A stretch of 42,083 nt of DNA from Pseudomonas sp. AFG_SD02_1510_Pfu_092. GTDB lineage: Bacteria; Pseudomonadota; Gammaproteobacteria; Pseudomonadales; Pseudomonadaceae. The DNA lies in assembly GCF_003331055.1 (NCBI RefSeq), contig NZ_PUQD01000048.1:1-42083 (forward strand), given 5' to 3'. This document shows, piece after piece, positions 33,026 to 42,083 of the stretch (its first letter is position 1; each line of letters starts with the position of its first letter). A program made the translations under genes and the position numbers. The notes under the pieces were generated by a model. The model saw only the letters and a program-made list of their open reading frames with translations. It had not been told where the DNA came from and ran no database searches.

Positions 33026-33769
33026 TCAGTCCATTACCTTGAACTGTTGCACATGCTGGTAATCGGCCTGCAGTTGTTCCGCCAGGCGCTGCGCACGGCC
33101 CAGGCGTACCGGCGCCAGTTCCATATCGACCAATAACGTGGCACAAGGCATCGGCTGCACGGCGTTGCCGTGTTGCAGGCGGCCGTCGGTAAACACCAGG
33201 CAACGCAGCAGTTCTTCGGGATGGGCCCGTTGCCGAGCCTGCAGCCAATGCCGGGCCTGCTCCAGCGCCGCGATCAACGGCGTCCCGCCACCGGCGCCCA
33301 AAGCTTGCAGCCACGGTTGCAGGGCAGCCGAGGCCTTCAGACCGTGACGCTGCCACTGCGGCGTACGCCCGCTGGCGGTCAGCAGGGCCAGGCGCGCGCG
33401 CTGGCGATAGGCTTGGTCGAACAGGGCGGCCAACAACCCTTTGCTCTGCGCCAGCGCCTGATGGCGACGGGTCGAGGCCGAAGCATCGACAATCACCAGC
33501 CAGAGTTCCGCCGGCCTGGCCTGGCGTTGTTGCCAGCACAGGTCCTGGCGCTGGCGTGGCCGGCCCTTGAGCAAAGTCGGCAGCCAGGCCACCCGGCCGG
33601 CCGCGGCATCGCGCGCGCGGCCCCGGCTGGCACCGTACTGCCGACCTGTGCCTGCTTTGGCATCCGCCCCTTTGGCTGCTGGCTGGGGGATGCTCAGGGC
33701 TTTTTTGCCCAGTTCGGCACCTCTCGGCGCGGGCCGCTGGCCACCGCCTGCGCCGGCATTGCCCCCCAA
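33026..33769 (-). CDS. ChlD-like von Willebrand factor A chelatase subunit
   Basis: The approximately 247-residue protein has a basic, Gln/Arg-rich N-terminus and a VWA domain with the MIDAS motif DASAS (in WLVIVDASAST), GGGTPL and FTDGR. It pairs with the ChlI-like ATPase encoded just upstream, as BchD/ChlD with BchI/ChlI. In pseudomonads this pair works with CobN for cobalt insertion into the corrin ring. The start is uncertain: TTG 33769 after AGGGCG is the best seen, giving a 76-bp overlap with the ATPase gene. It is the last gene of the riboswitch-controlled cob cluster. Confidence 0.8.
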   Translation of the reverse strand: MGGNAGAGGGQRPAPRGAELGKKALSIPQPAAKGADAKAGTGRQYGASRGRARDAAAGRVAWLPTLLKGRPRQRQDLCWQQRQARPAELWLVIVDASASTRRHQALAQSKGLLAALFDQAYRQRARLALLTASGRTPQWQRHGLKASAALQPWLQALGAGGGTPLIAALEQARHWLQARQRAHPEELLRCLVFTDGRLQHGNAVQPMPCATLLVDMELAPVRLGRAQRLAEQLQADYQHVQQFKVMD

Positions 33770-34704
33770 TCGCCCTGCCCGCCCTGTTCGCCAGGGTTGC
33801 CGGCGCCTTGCTGCTCGGGCTGCGGCGGTGCCGACGGCGGGTTAGCCTGGGGCGTGATGCGGCGACGATGGCGCAAGGCGAACTCGGCCACCGCTTCGAC
33901 ATCGGCTTCTTCGATGGCGGCGCCACCGCGCCAGGCGCAGTGGGCCCGCGCGGCACGCAGCCACACCAGGTCGGCCCGCAGGCCATCGACCCCGGCCGCG
34001 TAGCAGCGCTCGGTGATCCAGGCCAATGCCTGGTCGTCCAGGGCGATAGCGGCCAACGCGTGGCGGGCGGCCTGGCAACGCTGGCGCAGCTGCGCCTGGG
34101 CCTCGGCCCATTGCGCGCAGAAGGCCTGCGGGTCGCTGTCGAAAGCCAGGCGGCGACGAATGATCTGCTGGCGGGCGGCAGGCTCGGGCAAACCTTCCAG
34201 GGCCACGTTCAGGCCAAAGCGGTCCAGCAGCTGCGGGCGCAATTCGCCCTCCTCCGGGTTCATCGTGCCGATCAGCACGAAGCGGGCACTGTGCCGGTGC
34301 GAGATGCCGTCGCGCTCGATGCGGTTGGTACCACTGGCGGCGACATCGAGCAGCAGGTCGACCAAGGTGTCGGGCAGCAGGTTGACCTCATCGACATACA
34401 GCACGCCACCGTCGGCCTGGGCCAGCACCCCCGGGGAAAACTGCGCCTTGCCCTGCCCCAGCGCCGCATCCAGGTCGAGGGTGCCGACCAGGCGCTCTTC
34501 GCTGGCGCCCAGCGGCAGGGTGACGAACGGGCCCTCACCGAGCAGGTCGGCGAGGCCACGGGCCAGGGTGCTCTTGGCCATGCCGCGCGGCCCTTCGATC
34601 AGCACGCCGCCAATCTTCGGGTCGATGGCGGTCAGGCACAGCGCCAGCTTCAGGTCGTCGGCGCCGACCACGGCGGCCAGCGGAAATTGTACGGGTTCAC
34701 TCAT
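33694..34704 (-). CDS. ChlI/BchI-like AAA+ chelatase ATPase
   Basis: The 336-residue ATPase has Walker A GPRGMAKST (38-46), the ChlI insert LPLGASEERLVGTLDLDAAL, Walker B GVLYVDEVNLL, and sensor regions TMNPEEGELRPQLLDRFGL. A Pro/Gln/Gly-rich linker ends the protein. It is the motor partner of the VWA subunit and CobN in the cobaltochelatase. ATG 34704 starts 1 bp after the cobN stop. The 76-bp overlap with the next gene suggests coupling. Confidence 0.9.
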   Translation of the reverse strand: MSEPVQFPLAAVVGADDLKLALCLTAIDPKIGGVLIEGPRGMAKSTLARGLADLLGEGPFVTLPLGASEERLVGTLDLDAALGQGKAQFSPGVLAQADGGVLYVDEVNLLPDTLVDLLLDVAASGTNRIERDGISHRHSARFVLIGTMNPEEGELRPQLLDRFGLNVALEGLPEPAARQQIIRRRLAFDSDPQAFCAQWAEAQAQLRQRCQAARHALAAIALDDQALAWITERCYAAGVDGLRADLVWLRAARAHCAWRGGAAIEEADVEAVAEFALRHRRRITPQANPPSAPPQPEQQGAGNPGEQGGQGDWGAMPAQAVASGPRREVPNWAKKP

Positions 34705-34705
34705 T

Positions 34706-37700
34706 TCAAGCCTGTTCCTCGCCGTCGAGCAGCTGTTCCTCGAGCGCTTCGCGGTAATCGCCGGGTGCCTGCCACAGGCCGCGCTGCTGGGCCTCCAGCA
34801 AGCGCTCGGTGAGGTCGCGCAGGGCCTCGGGGTTGTGTTCGCGCATGAAGTCGCGGGTCGCCGGGTCGAGCACGTAGGCATCGGCCAGCGCCTGGTAATG
34901 ATGGTCGTCGATCAGGTGCGTGGTGGCGTCGAAGGCGAACAGGTTGTCGACCGTCGCCGCCATTTCGAAGGCGCCTTTGTAGCCATGGCGCTTGACCCCG
35001 TCGAGCCACTTCGGGTTCAGCGCACGGGCGCGGATGACCCGGTTCAGTTCTTCCTTGAGGGTGCGGATGCGCGGCCGGTCGGCCTGGCTGTGGTCGCCGT
35101 GGTAGCTGGCCACTGCGGCACCGCCCAAGGTTTCCGAGGCCGCCAGCATGCCACCCTGGAATTGGTAATAGTCGTTGGAATCGAGCAGGTCATGCTCGTG
35201 GTTGTCCTGGTTCTGCAGCACCGCCTGCACCTTGGCCAGGCGCTGGGCGAACTGGTCGCGGGCCGGGGTACCGTCGTCGCTGCCACCGTAGGCATAGCCA
35301 CCGTGGTTGAGGTAGACCTCGGCCAGGTCGGCGCGGCTGTGCCACAGGCGCCCGTCGATGGCGTTCTGCACCCCGGCGCCGTAGGCCCCGGGTTTGGCAC
35401 CGAACACCCGCCAACCGGCCTGGCGCGCGGCCTCTGCGGCCTCCACGCCCTGCGCCTGCAGCGCCGCGCGTTCACTGCGCACACGGGCGGCCAAGGGGTT
35501 GAGGTCGTCGGGTTCATCCAGCGCGGCCACCGCCTGCACGGCGGCATCGAACAGGCGGATGAGGTTGCCGAAGGCATCGCGGAAAAAGCCGGAAACACGC
35601 AAGGTCACATCCACCCGCGGGCGGTCGAGCAGGCTCAACGGCAGGATTTCGAAATCATCGACACGCTGGCTGCCGCTGGCCCACACCGGTCGCACGCCCA
35701 TCAGCGCCATGGCCTGGGCAATGTCGTCGCCGCCGGTGCGCATGGTCGCTGTGCCCCACACCGACAGGCCAAGCTGGCGCAGGTGGTCGCCGTGGTCCTG
35801 CAGGTGGCGTTCGAGGATCAGGTTGGCCGAGGCGAAGCCCAGGCGCCAGGCGGTGGTGGTGGGCAGGTTGCGCACATCCACGGTGTAGAAGTTGCGCCCG
35901 GTGGGCAGCACATCCAGGCGCCCTCGGCTGGGCGCGCCACTCGGGCCGGCGGGTACGAAACGCCCGGCCAGCGCCGCCAGCAGGCCATTCATTTCGGCAC
36001 TGCCGCAGGCGTCCAGGCTGGGCGCCACCGCGTCGCGCAGGGCCTGCAGCACTTGGTGCAGCGGCTGCCATTCGCCCAGCTCCGGCAACTGCGCGTTGCC
36101 ATCCAGCGCCTGCTCGATCAGCTGCCGCGCCAACAGTTCGAGGCGTTCACGGGTATCGCCACAGGTGCGCCAAGGCTCGTCGCTGATGGCCTGCAGGGCT
36201 GGCGGGCGCGCGCCCTGCCAGGGCTGGCCTAGCTCGCAATCGAGCGGGTCGAAGCCCGGCACCAGCGCCTTGGCCAGGGCCCGCAACAGGCTGGCGTTGC
36301 CGCCGCGACCGTCGCCGCGCTCGACCCGCACCAGCGCCAGCAGGGTGTCCAGGCGCAGCCGGCCTTGCGGCGACTGGCCGAACACGTGCAGGCCATCGCG
36401 GATCTGCGATTCCTTGAGGTCGCACAGGTAGGTGTCCAGGCGGGGCAACCACACGGCGGCATCGTCCAGCTGGCCTTCCAGCTGCAGCTCGCGGTCGATG
36501 TGGTTGGCCTTGACCAGCTCGAGGATGTCGCGCTGCAACTCGCGGGCACGCCGTGGGTCGAGCAGTTGCGCTTCATAGAATTCGTCGGCCAGCTGCTCCA
36601 GATGACGCAGCGGGCCATAGGTTTCGGCGCGGGTCAGCGGCGGCATCAGGTGGTCGATGATCACCGCCTGGGTGCGACGCTTGGCCTGGGCACCTTCGCC
36701 CGGGTCGTTGACGATGAACGGGTAGATGTTCGGCAACGGGCCCAGCAAGGCATCCGGCCAGCACTGCGCCGACAAGCCGACGCCCTTGCCGGGCAACCAT
36801 TCGAGATTGCCGTGCTTGCCGACGTGGATCACTGCGTCGGCGGCAAAGGCATGGCGCAGCCAGAAGTGAAACGCCAGGTAGCCGTGCGGCGGCACCAGAT
36901 CGGGGTCGTGGTACACCGCGCTGGGGTCCAGCTGGTAACCGCGTGCCGGCTGGATACCGACGAAGGTCAGGCCAAAACGCAGGCCGGCGACCATCAGCCG
37001 GCCATTGCGGTACATCGGGTCCTGCTGCGGTGGCCCCCAGCGTTCCAGTACCGCCTGGCGGTTGGCCTCGGGCAGGCGCGCGAAGGCGGCCTGGTAGTCG
37101 GCCAGGCTCAGGCTCTGCGCACAGGGGCGCAAGTCCAGCTGGTCGAGGTCGTTGGTCACGCCGCCAAGCAGTTGCTGGATCAGCTGGGTGCCGCTGCGCG
37201 GCAGTTCGGCCAGCGGGTAGCCGTCGGCCTGCAAGGCCTTGAGGATGTTCAGCGCCGCCGCCGGGGTGTCCAGGCCGACGCCGTTGCCAATGCGGCCGTC
37301 GCGGGTCGGGTAGTTGGCCAGCACCAGCGCCACCCGCTTCTGCGCATTCGGCAGGCACGCCAGCTCGACCCAGCGGCGGGCCAGCTCGGCGACGAAATCC
37401 ATGCGCTCGGGGTGGGCGCGGTAGCAGACCACATCGGACTGGCTGCGCTCGCTGCGCCAGGCCATGTCCTTGAAGCTGACCGGGCGGGTGATGATCCGCC
37501 CGTCGAGTTCCGGCAAGGCAATGTGCATGGCCAGGTCGCGTGCCCCCAGGCCCTGCTCGCTGGCTTCCCAGCCGGGCTGGTTGTCCTGCGCGCAAATGGC
37601 CTGCAGGACCGGGATGTCGCGGCGCAACGGGCGCAGGTTGGGCCGTTCCGGGCTGGACAGGGCAAAGCCGGTGGTGTTCACCAGCACCTCGGCGCCGACC

Positions 37701-38467
37701 TCGTCCAGCCAGGCTTCGACCTGCTCCAGGCAGGCGCTTTCCTTGAGGCTGGCCACGGCGATCGGCAAAGGGTTGAGCCCGGCCGCCTGTAAGCGTTGGC
37801 AGAACACATCGATGAAGGCGGTATTGGCCGCCTGCAGGTGCGAGCGGTAGAACAGCAGCGGCGCCACCGGCTGCTCGGGGTGCCACTGCGGGTACCAGTC
37901 TTCCAGCGTCGCGCTGCCCTTGGCCGGGTGATAGACCGCAGTGCGCGGCAAGGGCTGGGGCTCGTCCCAGGCATAGTCGCGGCCCAGCCACTGGCTGGCC
38001 AGGCAGTGGAACAGGTTGATGGCGTTGGCCTTGCCGCCCTGGCGCAGGTAATGCCAGAGGCGCTCGGCCTGCTCGCCGCTGACGTTGCCCAGGCCAGTGA
38101 GCTCCGGGTCCGCGCGGTCGTCGCCCGGTACCAGGATCAGCTGCACGCCACGCGCGGCCAGTTCGACCAGTTGCTCGACGCCATAGCGCCAGTAGCCGAC
38201 ACCGCCGTGCAGCGACACCAGAATGACCTTGGCATGGCGCAGCACCTGATCGACGTACAGGTCGACCGAGGCATGGTTCTGCACCTGCATCGGGTTGGCC
38301 AGGCGCAGGCTGGGGTAATCGTCGGGCAATTGCTCGGCGGTCTCGGCGAGCAACGCCAGGTGCGAATCGCCGCTGCAGAGAATCACCAGCTCGGCGGGTG
38401 TCTGGCCAAGGTCGGCAATGCTGTCATCCGGCACGAAGCCGCCGGGCTGGGTCCGCAGCAGGTGCAT
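34706..38467 (-). CDS. cobN: Cobaltochelatase large subunit CobN
   Basis: The 1253-residue protein is the catalytic subunit that inserts Co2+ into hydrogenobyrinic acid a,c-diamide in aerobic cobalamin synthesis. It has the family core, for example HVGKHGNLEWLPGKGVGLS (about residue 545), YPFIVNDPGEGAQAKRRTQAVIIDHL and GVRPVWASGSQRVDDFEILPL. Length agrees with CobN (about 1250). It lies 3 bp after cobW and 1 bp before the chlI-like gene, all behind a cobalamin riboswitch, so the cluster should be repressed by B12. Confidence 0.95.
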   Translation of the reverse strand: MHLLRTQPGGFVPDDSIADLGQTPAELVILCSGDSHLALLAETAEQLPDDYPSLRLANPMQVQNHASVDLYVDQVLRHAKVILVSLHGGVGYWRYGVEQLVELAARGVQLILVPGDDRADPELTGLGNVSGEQAERLWHYLRQGGKANAINLFHCLASQWLGRDYAWDEPQPLPRTAVYHPAKGSATLEDWYPQWHPEQPVAPLLFYRSHLQAANTAFIDVFCQRLQAAGLNPLPIAVASLKESACLEQVEAWLDEVGAEVLVNTTGFALSSPERPNLRPLRRDIPVLQAICAQDNQPGWEASEQGLGARDLAMHIALPELDGRIITRPVSFKDMAWRSERSQSDVVCYRAHPERMDFVAELARRWVELACLPNAQKRVALVLANYPTRDGRIGNGVGLDTPAAALNILKALQADGYPLAELPRSGTQLIQQLLGGVTNDLDQLDLRPCAQSLSLADYQAAFARLPEANRQAVLERWGPPQQDPMYRNGRLMVAGLRFGLTFVGIQPARGYQLDPSAVYHDPDLVPPHGYLAFHFWLRHAFAADAVIHVGKHGNLEWLPGKGVGLSAQCWPDALLGPLPNIYPFIVNDPGEGAQAKRRTQAVIIDHLMPPLTRAETYGPLRHLEQLADEFYEAQLLDPRRARELQRDILELVKANHIDRELQLEGQLDDAAVWLPRLDTYLCDLKESQIRDGLHVFGQSPQGRLRLDTLLALVRVERGDGRGGNASLLRALAKALVPGFDPLDCELGQPWQGARPPALQAISDEPWRTCGDTRERLELLARQLIEQALDGNAQLPELGEWQPLHQVLQALRDAVAPSLDACGSAEMNGLLAALAGRFVPAGPSGAPSRGRLDVLPTGRNFYTVDVRNLPTTTAWRLGFASANLILERHLQDHGDHLRQLGLSVWGTATMRTGGDDIAQAMALMGVRPVWASGSQRVDDFEILPLSLLDRPRVDVTLRVSGFFRDAFGNLIRLFDAAVQAVAALDEPDDLNPLAARVRSERAALQAQGVEAAEAARQAGWRVFGAKPGAYGAGVQNAIDGRLWHSRADLAEVYLNHGGYAYGGSDDGTPARDQFAQRLAKVQAVLQNQDNHEHDLLDSNDYYQFQGGMLAASETLGGAAVASYHGDHSQADRPRIRTLKEELNRVIRARALNPKWLDGVKRHGYKGAFEMAATVDNLFAFDATTHLIDDHHYQALADAYVLDPATRDFMREHNPEALRDLTERLLEAQQRGLWQAPGDYREALEEQLLDGEEQA

Positions 38468-38470
38468 GGG

Positions 38471-39538
38471 TCAGGCGCCCAGGGCCTGGCGCAGGCGCGC
38501 TTCCAGCTGGGCGGCATCCAGTGCCTGGCCGATCAGCACCAGGCGGGTGATGCGCGGTTCGTCGGCGCGCCAGGCGCGGTCGAAGTGCTTGTCGAAACGG
38601 GTACCGACGCCTTGCACCAGCAGGCGCATCGGCTTGCCCGGGATGGCGGCGAAGCCTTTGGCGCGCAGAATACCGAACTCCACTACCAACTGGGTCAGGG
38701 CATCGAGCAGCAGGCTTTCGTCGGCTTCCGGCAGGTCGATCGAGATGGAGTCGAAGGCGTCGTGGTCATGTTCGTCATGGTCGTCGCCGTCATGGTGCGA
38801 ATCGTGGTGGGTGCGGCGGCCGTCGATATGGACCTCGGACTCGGCGCCCACCCCCAGCAACACGTCCAGCGGCAGCTTGCCGCTGCTGGCCTCGATCACC
38901 TTGACCGCCGGTGGCAGTTCTTCGGCCACTTCGGCGCGGACCTTGGCCAAGCCTTCGGCGTCGATCAGGTCGGCCTTGTTCAGCACCACCAGGTCGGCGC
39001 TGGCCAGCTGGTCGGCGAACAGTTCATGCAGCGGCGATTCGTGGTCCAGGTTGGGGTCGAGCTTGCGCTGGGCATCGACCTGGTCCGGGTAGGCGGCAAA
39101 GGTGCCGGCGGCCACGGCCGGGCTGTCGACCACGGTAATCACCGCATCGACGGTGCAGGCATTGCGGATCTCCGGCCACTGGAAGGCTTGCACCAGCGGT
39201 TTGGGCAGGGCCAGGCCACTGGTTTCGATGAGGATATGGTCGAGGTCGCCCCGGCGCGCCACCAGCTCGCGCATGACCGGGAAGAACTCTTCCTGCACGG
39301 TGCAGCACAGGCAGCCGTTGGCCAGTTCGTAGACACGACCGCTGGCTTCTTCCTCGGTGCAGCCGATGCTGCACTGCTTGAGGATTTCGCCGTCGATGCC
39401 CAGCTCACCGAATTCGTTGACGATCACCGCGATGCGGCGGCCCTGGGCGTTGTCGAGCATGTGGCGCAGCAAGGTGGTCTTGCCCGAGCCGAGGAAGCCG
39501 GTAACGATGGTGACGGGGAGCTTGGCCAGTGTTTTCAT
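38471..39538 (-). CDS. cobW: CobW, metal-chaperone GTPase of cobalamin synthesis
   Basis: The 355-residue COG0523 G3E GTPase has the P-loop GFLGSGKTT (14-22), the metal site GCLCC (about residues 71-75), and NKADLI for guanine binding. A His/Asp-rich stretch (THHDSHHDGDDHDEHDHD) lies before the C-terminal domain. CobW is thought to load cobalt for CobN. ATG 39538 is chosen at MKTLAKLP, with AAGGGC upstream; the frame continues back to 39676 through the riboswitch platform and is not coding there. First gene of the operon. Confidence 0.95.
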   Translation of the reverse strand: MKTLAKLPVTIVTGFLGSGKTTLLRHMLDNAQGRRIAVIVNEFGELGIDGEILKQCSIGCTEEEASGRVYELANGCLCCTVQEEFFPVMRELVARRGDLDHILIETSGLALPKPLVQAFQWPEIRNACTVDAVITVVDSPAVAAGTFAAYPDQVDAQRKLDPNLDHESPLHELFADQLASADLVVLNKADLIDAEGLAKVRAEVAEELPPAVKVIEASSGKLPLDVLLGVGAESEVHIDGRRTHHDSHHDGDDHDEHDHDAFDSISIDLPEADESLLLDALTQLVVEFGILRAKGFAAIPGKPMRLLVQGVGTRFDKHFDRAWRADEPRITRLVLIGQALDAAQLEARLRQALGA

Positions 39539-39647
39539 GTCGCAGTGCCCTTGGCAGAGTGGCGCGGGCATGCAGGACGACAGCCGCGGGCCAGGCCGGC
39601 GCGGCGTGTTCGCCACCGGATCACCCCGCCCGGTTGAAAGTCGAAAA

Positions 39648-39850
39648 CGTCCCGAGGCAGGTCTCCTGGCTCGCACCGTTCCAGTTGCCTGCGGATACCG
39701 CAGGCTGGCGGGATGACGCCTTCCCGCGCAGGCGCAGTGGCTGTGTCGATCCGTTTCGGTGCTTACAGTTGCGGGGGCAGCCGCGGCTTGTACCGCGTTC
39801 CCGTCTTAGCTTCGGCCTGGCCGAAGAACCTCGAAGCGGCAAGGCTACGC
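39648..39850 (-). promoter_or_regulatory. Cobalamin riboswitch
   Basis: On the - strand GCTGCCCCCGCAACTGTAAG (about 39781-39762) and the B12-box GAGCCAGGAGACCTGCC (39674-39657) are textbook conserved blocks of the AdoCbl riboswitch. A GCCTGCGG/CCGCAGGC hairpin lies between them, and upstream is the TTCGGCC-AGGCCGAA stem. It is 110 nt before cobW and should turn off cobW-cobN-chlI-chlD when B12 is plentiful. Both its promoter and that of divergent ilvE must lie in 39850-40018, where TATTAT (39948-39953) is a possible ilvE -10. Confidence 0.93.
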
Positions 39851-40018
39851 AGTGGCTGGCAGGTGGTCAACCATTGGCCGACCAGGTCCCTCCCCGCGCG
39901 CATGGATCCTGAATTCGTGACTGGCCGTTCCCGATCCGCCACGGATGTATTATGGTGGCGTGGTGCGCATATAACAGCAGCCCGAGCGATCGGGCACTTG
40001 CAAGACAATGAGGGTGTC

Positions 40019-41038
40019 ATGAGCAACGAAAGCATTAACTGGGACAAGCTGGGTTTCGACTATATCAAGACCGACAAACGCTACCTGTCCGTATGGCGCA
40101 ATGGCGAGTGGGACAAGGGCACCCTGACCGAAGACAACGTACTGCACATCAGTGAAGGCTCCACCGCCCTGCACTACGGCCAGCAGTGCTTCGAAGGCCT
40201 CAAGGCCTATCGTTGCAAGGACGGTTCGATCAACCTGTTCCGCCCGGACCAGAATGCCGCCCGCATGCAGCGCAGCTGCGCCCGCCTGCTGATGCCGCAG
40301 GTGCCGACCGATGTGTTCATCGAAGCCTGCAAGCAAGTGGTCAAGGCCAACGAAAAGTTCGTGCCACCGCACGGCAAGGGCGCCCTCTACCTGCGCCCGT
40401 TCGTGATCGGCACCGGTGACAACATTGGCGTGCGCACCGCCCCCGAGTTCATCTTCTCGATCTTCGCCATCCCGGTTGGCTCGTACTTCAAGGGCGGCAT
40501 GAAGCCGCACAACTTCCAGATTTCCAGCTTCGACCGCGCGGCCCCGCAAGGCACTGGCGCGGCCAAGGTCGGTGGCAACTACGCCGCCAGCCTGCAGCCG
40601 GGCGCCGAAGCGAAGAAAGCCAACTTCGCCGACGCCATCTACCTCGACCCGCTGACCCACACCAAGATCGAGGAAGTCGGTTCGGCCAACTTCTTCGGCA
40701 TCACCGCCAACAACGAGTTCGTCACGCCGAAATCGGCCTCGGTGCTGCCAGGCATCACCCGTCTGTCGCTGATGGAACTGGCGCAATCGCGCCTGGGCCT
40801 GACCGTGATCGAAGGCGATGTGGAAATCAGCAAGCTCGACCGCTTCGTCGAAGCCGGCGCTTGCGGTACCGCTGCTGTGATCACCCCGATCGGCGGCATC
40901 GAATACAACGGCAAGCTGCACGTGTTCCATGACCTGGAAAAGGTCGGCCCGGTTACCCAGAAGCTCTACAACGAGCTGACCGGTATCCAGAGCGGTGATG
41001 TCGAAGCACCGGCAGGCTGGATCGTCAAGGTCGCCTGA
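40019..41038 (+). CDS. ilvE: Branched-chain amino acid aminotransferase
   Basis: The 339-residue class IV PLP aminotransferase is of the BCAT type with the bacterial/eukaryotic large-form sequence: LHYGQQCFEGLKAYR, RPFVIGTGDNIGVRTAPEF, GAAKVGGNYAASL (contains the likely PLP lysine), EVGSANFFGITANNEFVTP and EAGACGTAAVITPIG. It interconverts Leu, Ile and Val with their 2-oxo acids. GAGGGTGTC precedes ATG 40019. An upstream extension of the frame to 39713 crosses the riboswitch and is not coding. Monocistronic, with a terminator right after. Confidence 0.95.
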   Translation: MSNESINWDKLGFDYIKTDKRYLSVWRNGEWDKGTLTEDNVLHISEGSTALHYGQQCFEGLKAYRCKDGSINLFRPDQNAARMQRSCARLLMPQVPTDVFIEACKQVVKANEKFVPPHGKGALYLRPFVIGTGDNIGVRTAPEFIFSIFAIPVGSYFKGGMKPHNFQISSFDRAAPQGTGAAKVGGNYAASLQPGAEAKKANFADAIYLDPLTHTKIEEVGSANFFGITANNEFVTPKSASVLPGITRLSLMELAQSRLGLTVIEGDVEISKLDRFVEAGACGTAAVITPIGGIEYNGKLHVFHDLEKVGPVTQKLYNELTGIQSGDVEAPAGWIVKVA

Positions 41039-41055
41039 GGCGCTTAGCGGTTTGA

Positions 41056-41089
41056 AAAGGGGCATGCCAGCAATGGCATGCCCCTTTTT
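41056..41089 (+). terminator. Intrinsic terminator of ilvE
   Basis: AAAGGGGCATGCCA and TGGCATGCCCCTTT form a 14-bp stem with a GCAA loop, followed by T's, 18 bp after the stop. Confidence 0.95.
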
Positions 41090-41128
41090 CTTGCAGAGTG
41101 ATGCTCGAACGCCTGCCCCTGTGGGAGC

Positions 41129-41802
41129 GGTGCAGCCCCGGGCTTGCGCGATCCCTGTGGGAGCGGCTTTAGCCGCGAACACCGGCACAGCCGGTGCCAT
41201 CCTCCGCGTTACCTACTTCGCGGGTGAACCCGCTCCCTCAGGCAACGGCGCAGGGCGGCAACTTGTGGGAGCGGCCATGGCCGCGAACACCGGCGCAGCC
41301 GGTGCCATCCACCGCGTCGCCTACTTCGCGGGCACGCCCGCTCCCACAAGGAACGGTGCAGCCCCGGGCTTGCGCGATCCCTGTGGGAGCGGCTTTAGCC
41401 GCGAACACCGGCACAGCCGGTGCCATCCGCCGCGTTACCTACTTCGCGGGTGAACCCGCTCCCACAGGCAACGGCGCAGGGCGGCAACTTGTGGGAGCGG
41501 CCATGGCCGCGAACATCGGCGCAGCCGGTGCCATCCACCGCGTCGCCTACTTCGCGGGCATGCCCGCTCCCACAAGGAACGGTGCAGCCCCGGGCTTGCG
41601 CGATCCCTGTGGGAGCGGCTTTAGCCGCGAACACCGGCGCAGCCGGTGCCATCCACCGCGTCGCCTACTTCGCGGGTGAACCCGCTCCCTCAGGCAACGG
41701 CGCAGGGCGGCAACTTGTGGGAGCGGCCATGGCCGCGAACACCGGCACAGCCGGTGCCATCCACCGCGTCGCCTACTTCGCGGGCATGCCCGCTCCCACA
41801 GG
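41129..41802. repeat. 226-bp tandem array of REP/BIME units (three copies)
   Basis: A 226-bp unit beginning GGTGCAGCCCCGGGCTTGCG recurs at 41129, 41355 and 41581; the third copy stops about 4 bp short. Each unit holds GTGGGAGCGGCTTTAGCCGCG, CGCGGGTGAACCCGCTCC, GTGGGAGCGGCCATGGCCGCG and CGCGGGCAYGCCCGCTCCCAC, with CACCGGC..GCCGGTG hairpins between. Copies differ at only a few bases. Open frames across it are by-products of the repeat. The following 200 bp (41803-42005) shows nothing I can name. Confidence 0.93.
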
Positions 41803-42005
41803 GCTTGCACGTTCCCGAAGCTTGGTCGCCTTTGTCGAAGCCGCATCGATGTTGCAGCAGCAGGCCCGTGACGCCTGAGTGCGCTGGAGTCAGCGTCGAA
41901 AGAGAAAATTCCTACAAGGCTTTAGGACGCCCATTGCTCCCCTGCGAAGGCGTTCCTCGCTAGTGTCTTGGCCATTGCGCCAACCCACTGGAAAAGGAAC
42001 GCCCT

Positions 42006-42083
42006 GTGAGCATCAGCAAAGCCATCCGCCTCGCCATGCAGGAAGAAATCCCCAACACCTACGGCAGCTGCAACGCCTGCGGG
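42006..42083 (+). CDS. N-terminus of an unidentified protein (runs off the window)
   Basis: A GTG at 42006 follows GGAAAAGGAACGCCCT and opens a frame to the window end: VSISKAIRLAMQEEI, then PNTYGSCNACG. The 26 visible residues are soluble in character and contain a CNAC pair. Too little is present to assign a family. Confidence 0.55.
   Translation, partial: MSISKAIRLAMQEEIPNTYGSCNACG

Noticed and set aside
39713..40018. Longer N-terminus for IlvE
   Set aside because: The extension crosses the cobalamin riboswitch on the other strand; the family N-terminus and ribosome site fit ATG 40019.
41194..41878. Open frames with repeated GAALAANTG and YFAGEPAP peptides, looking like a repeat protein
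   Set aside because: They are translations of the 226-bp REP array; REP units yield the same peptides wherever they occur in this window.
1..42083. CRISPR arrays, tRNA or rRNA genes, insertion sequences
   Set aside because: None seen on reading both strands; the only regular repeats are REP elements, and no transposase or cloverleaf was evident.

Overview
The window is high-GC DNA from a fluorescent Pseudomonas, most likely the P. putida group. The evidence is the gene content and the many REP/BIME elements of P. putida type (cores such as CGCGGG..CCCGCTCCCACAGG). Ten REP regions were seen, including a 226-bp tandem array near the right end.

Left edge (1-1660): the 3' end of an unrecognised gene and a PAAR-like type VI spike protein on the + strand. 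These are followed on the - strand by a DUF3077-type small protein, preceded by a structured leader with a hairpin-U-tract terminator (possibly a C4-type antisense RNA).

Core (1770-23172, all - strand): two head-to-tail operons that look like one system. Operon 1 runs from 23172 to 11700. It encodes a 1946-residue multicopper oxidase of the MnxG (Mn(II) oxidase) type, a membrane-anchored beta-propeller protein, two SCO/SenC copper chaperones, a cytochrome c fused to a type-1 periplasmic binding protein, and a SurA-N-like chaperone. Operon 2 runs from 11448 to 1770. It encodes a receiver-only response regulator, a GspE-type ATPase, PilM/PilN/PilO/PilP-like proteins, a lipoprotein secretin, three pseudopilins, and then CsgE, CsgF and CsgG (the curli secretion channel and its accessories) without curli subunits. 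Most junctions are ATGA overlaps. Each operon has a strong sigma-54 -24/-12 match just upstream (23212-23227 and 11513-11528). Upstream of each promoter lie G/C-run dyads sharing ATTGGGGA and GGGGAAAC, which are good candidates for a common enhancer-binding activator. The inference is a sigma-54-controlled module that matures a very large Cu oxidase and exports or assembles it at the cell surface through a hybrid MSHA/T2SS-like and Csg machine.

Middle (23519-32308): a valine-type acyl-CoA pair (HIBCH-like hydrolase and acyl-CoA dehydrogenase), a LysR regulator divergent from a small DUF2790 protein, a TrmK-like methyltransferase, a RidA-family protein, an RlhA-type U32 protein, and a VpsR-like sigma-54 activator with a degenerate receiver.

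Right (32651-42083): a small unknown protein, then a cobalamin-riboswitch-led cobW-cobN-chlI-chlD cluster (- strand) for cobalt insertion. These are followed by ilvE with a clear terminator, the REP array, and the first codons of an unidentified gene running off the edge.
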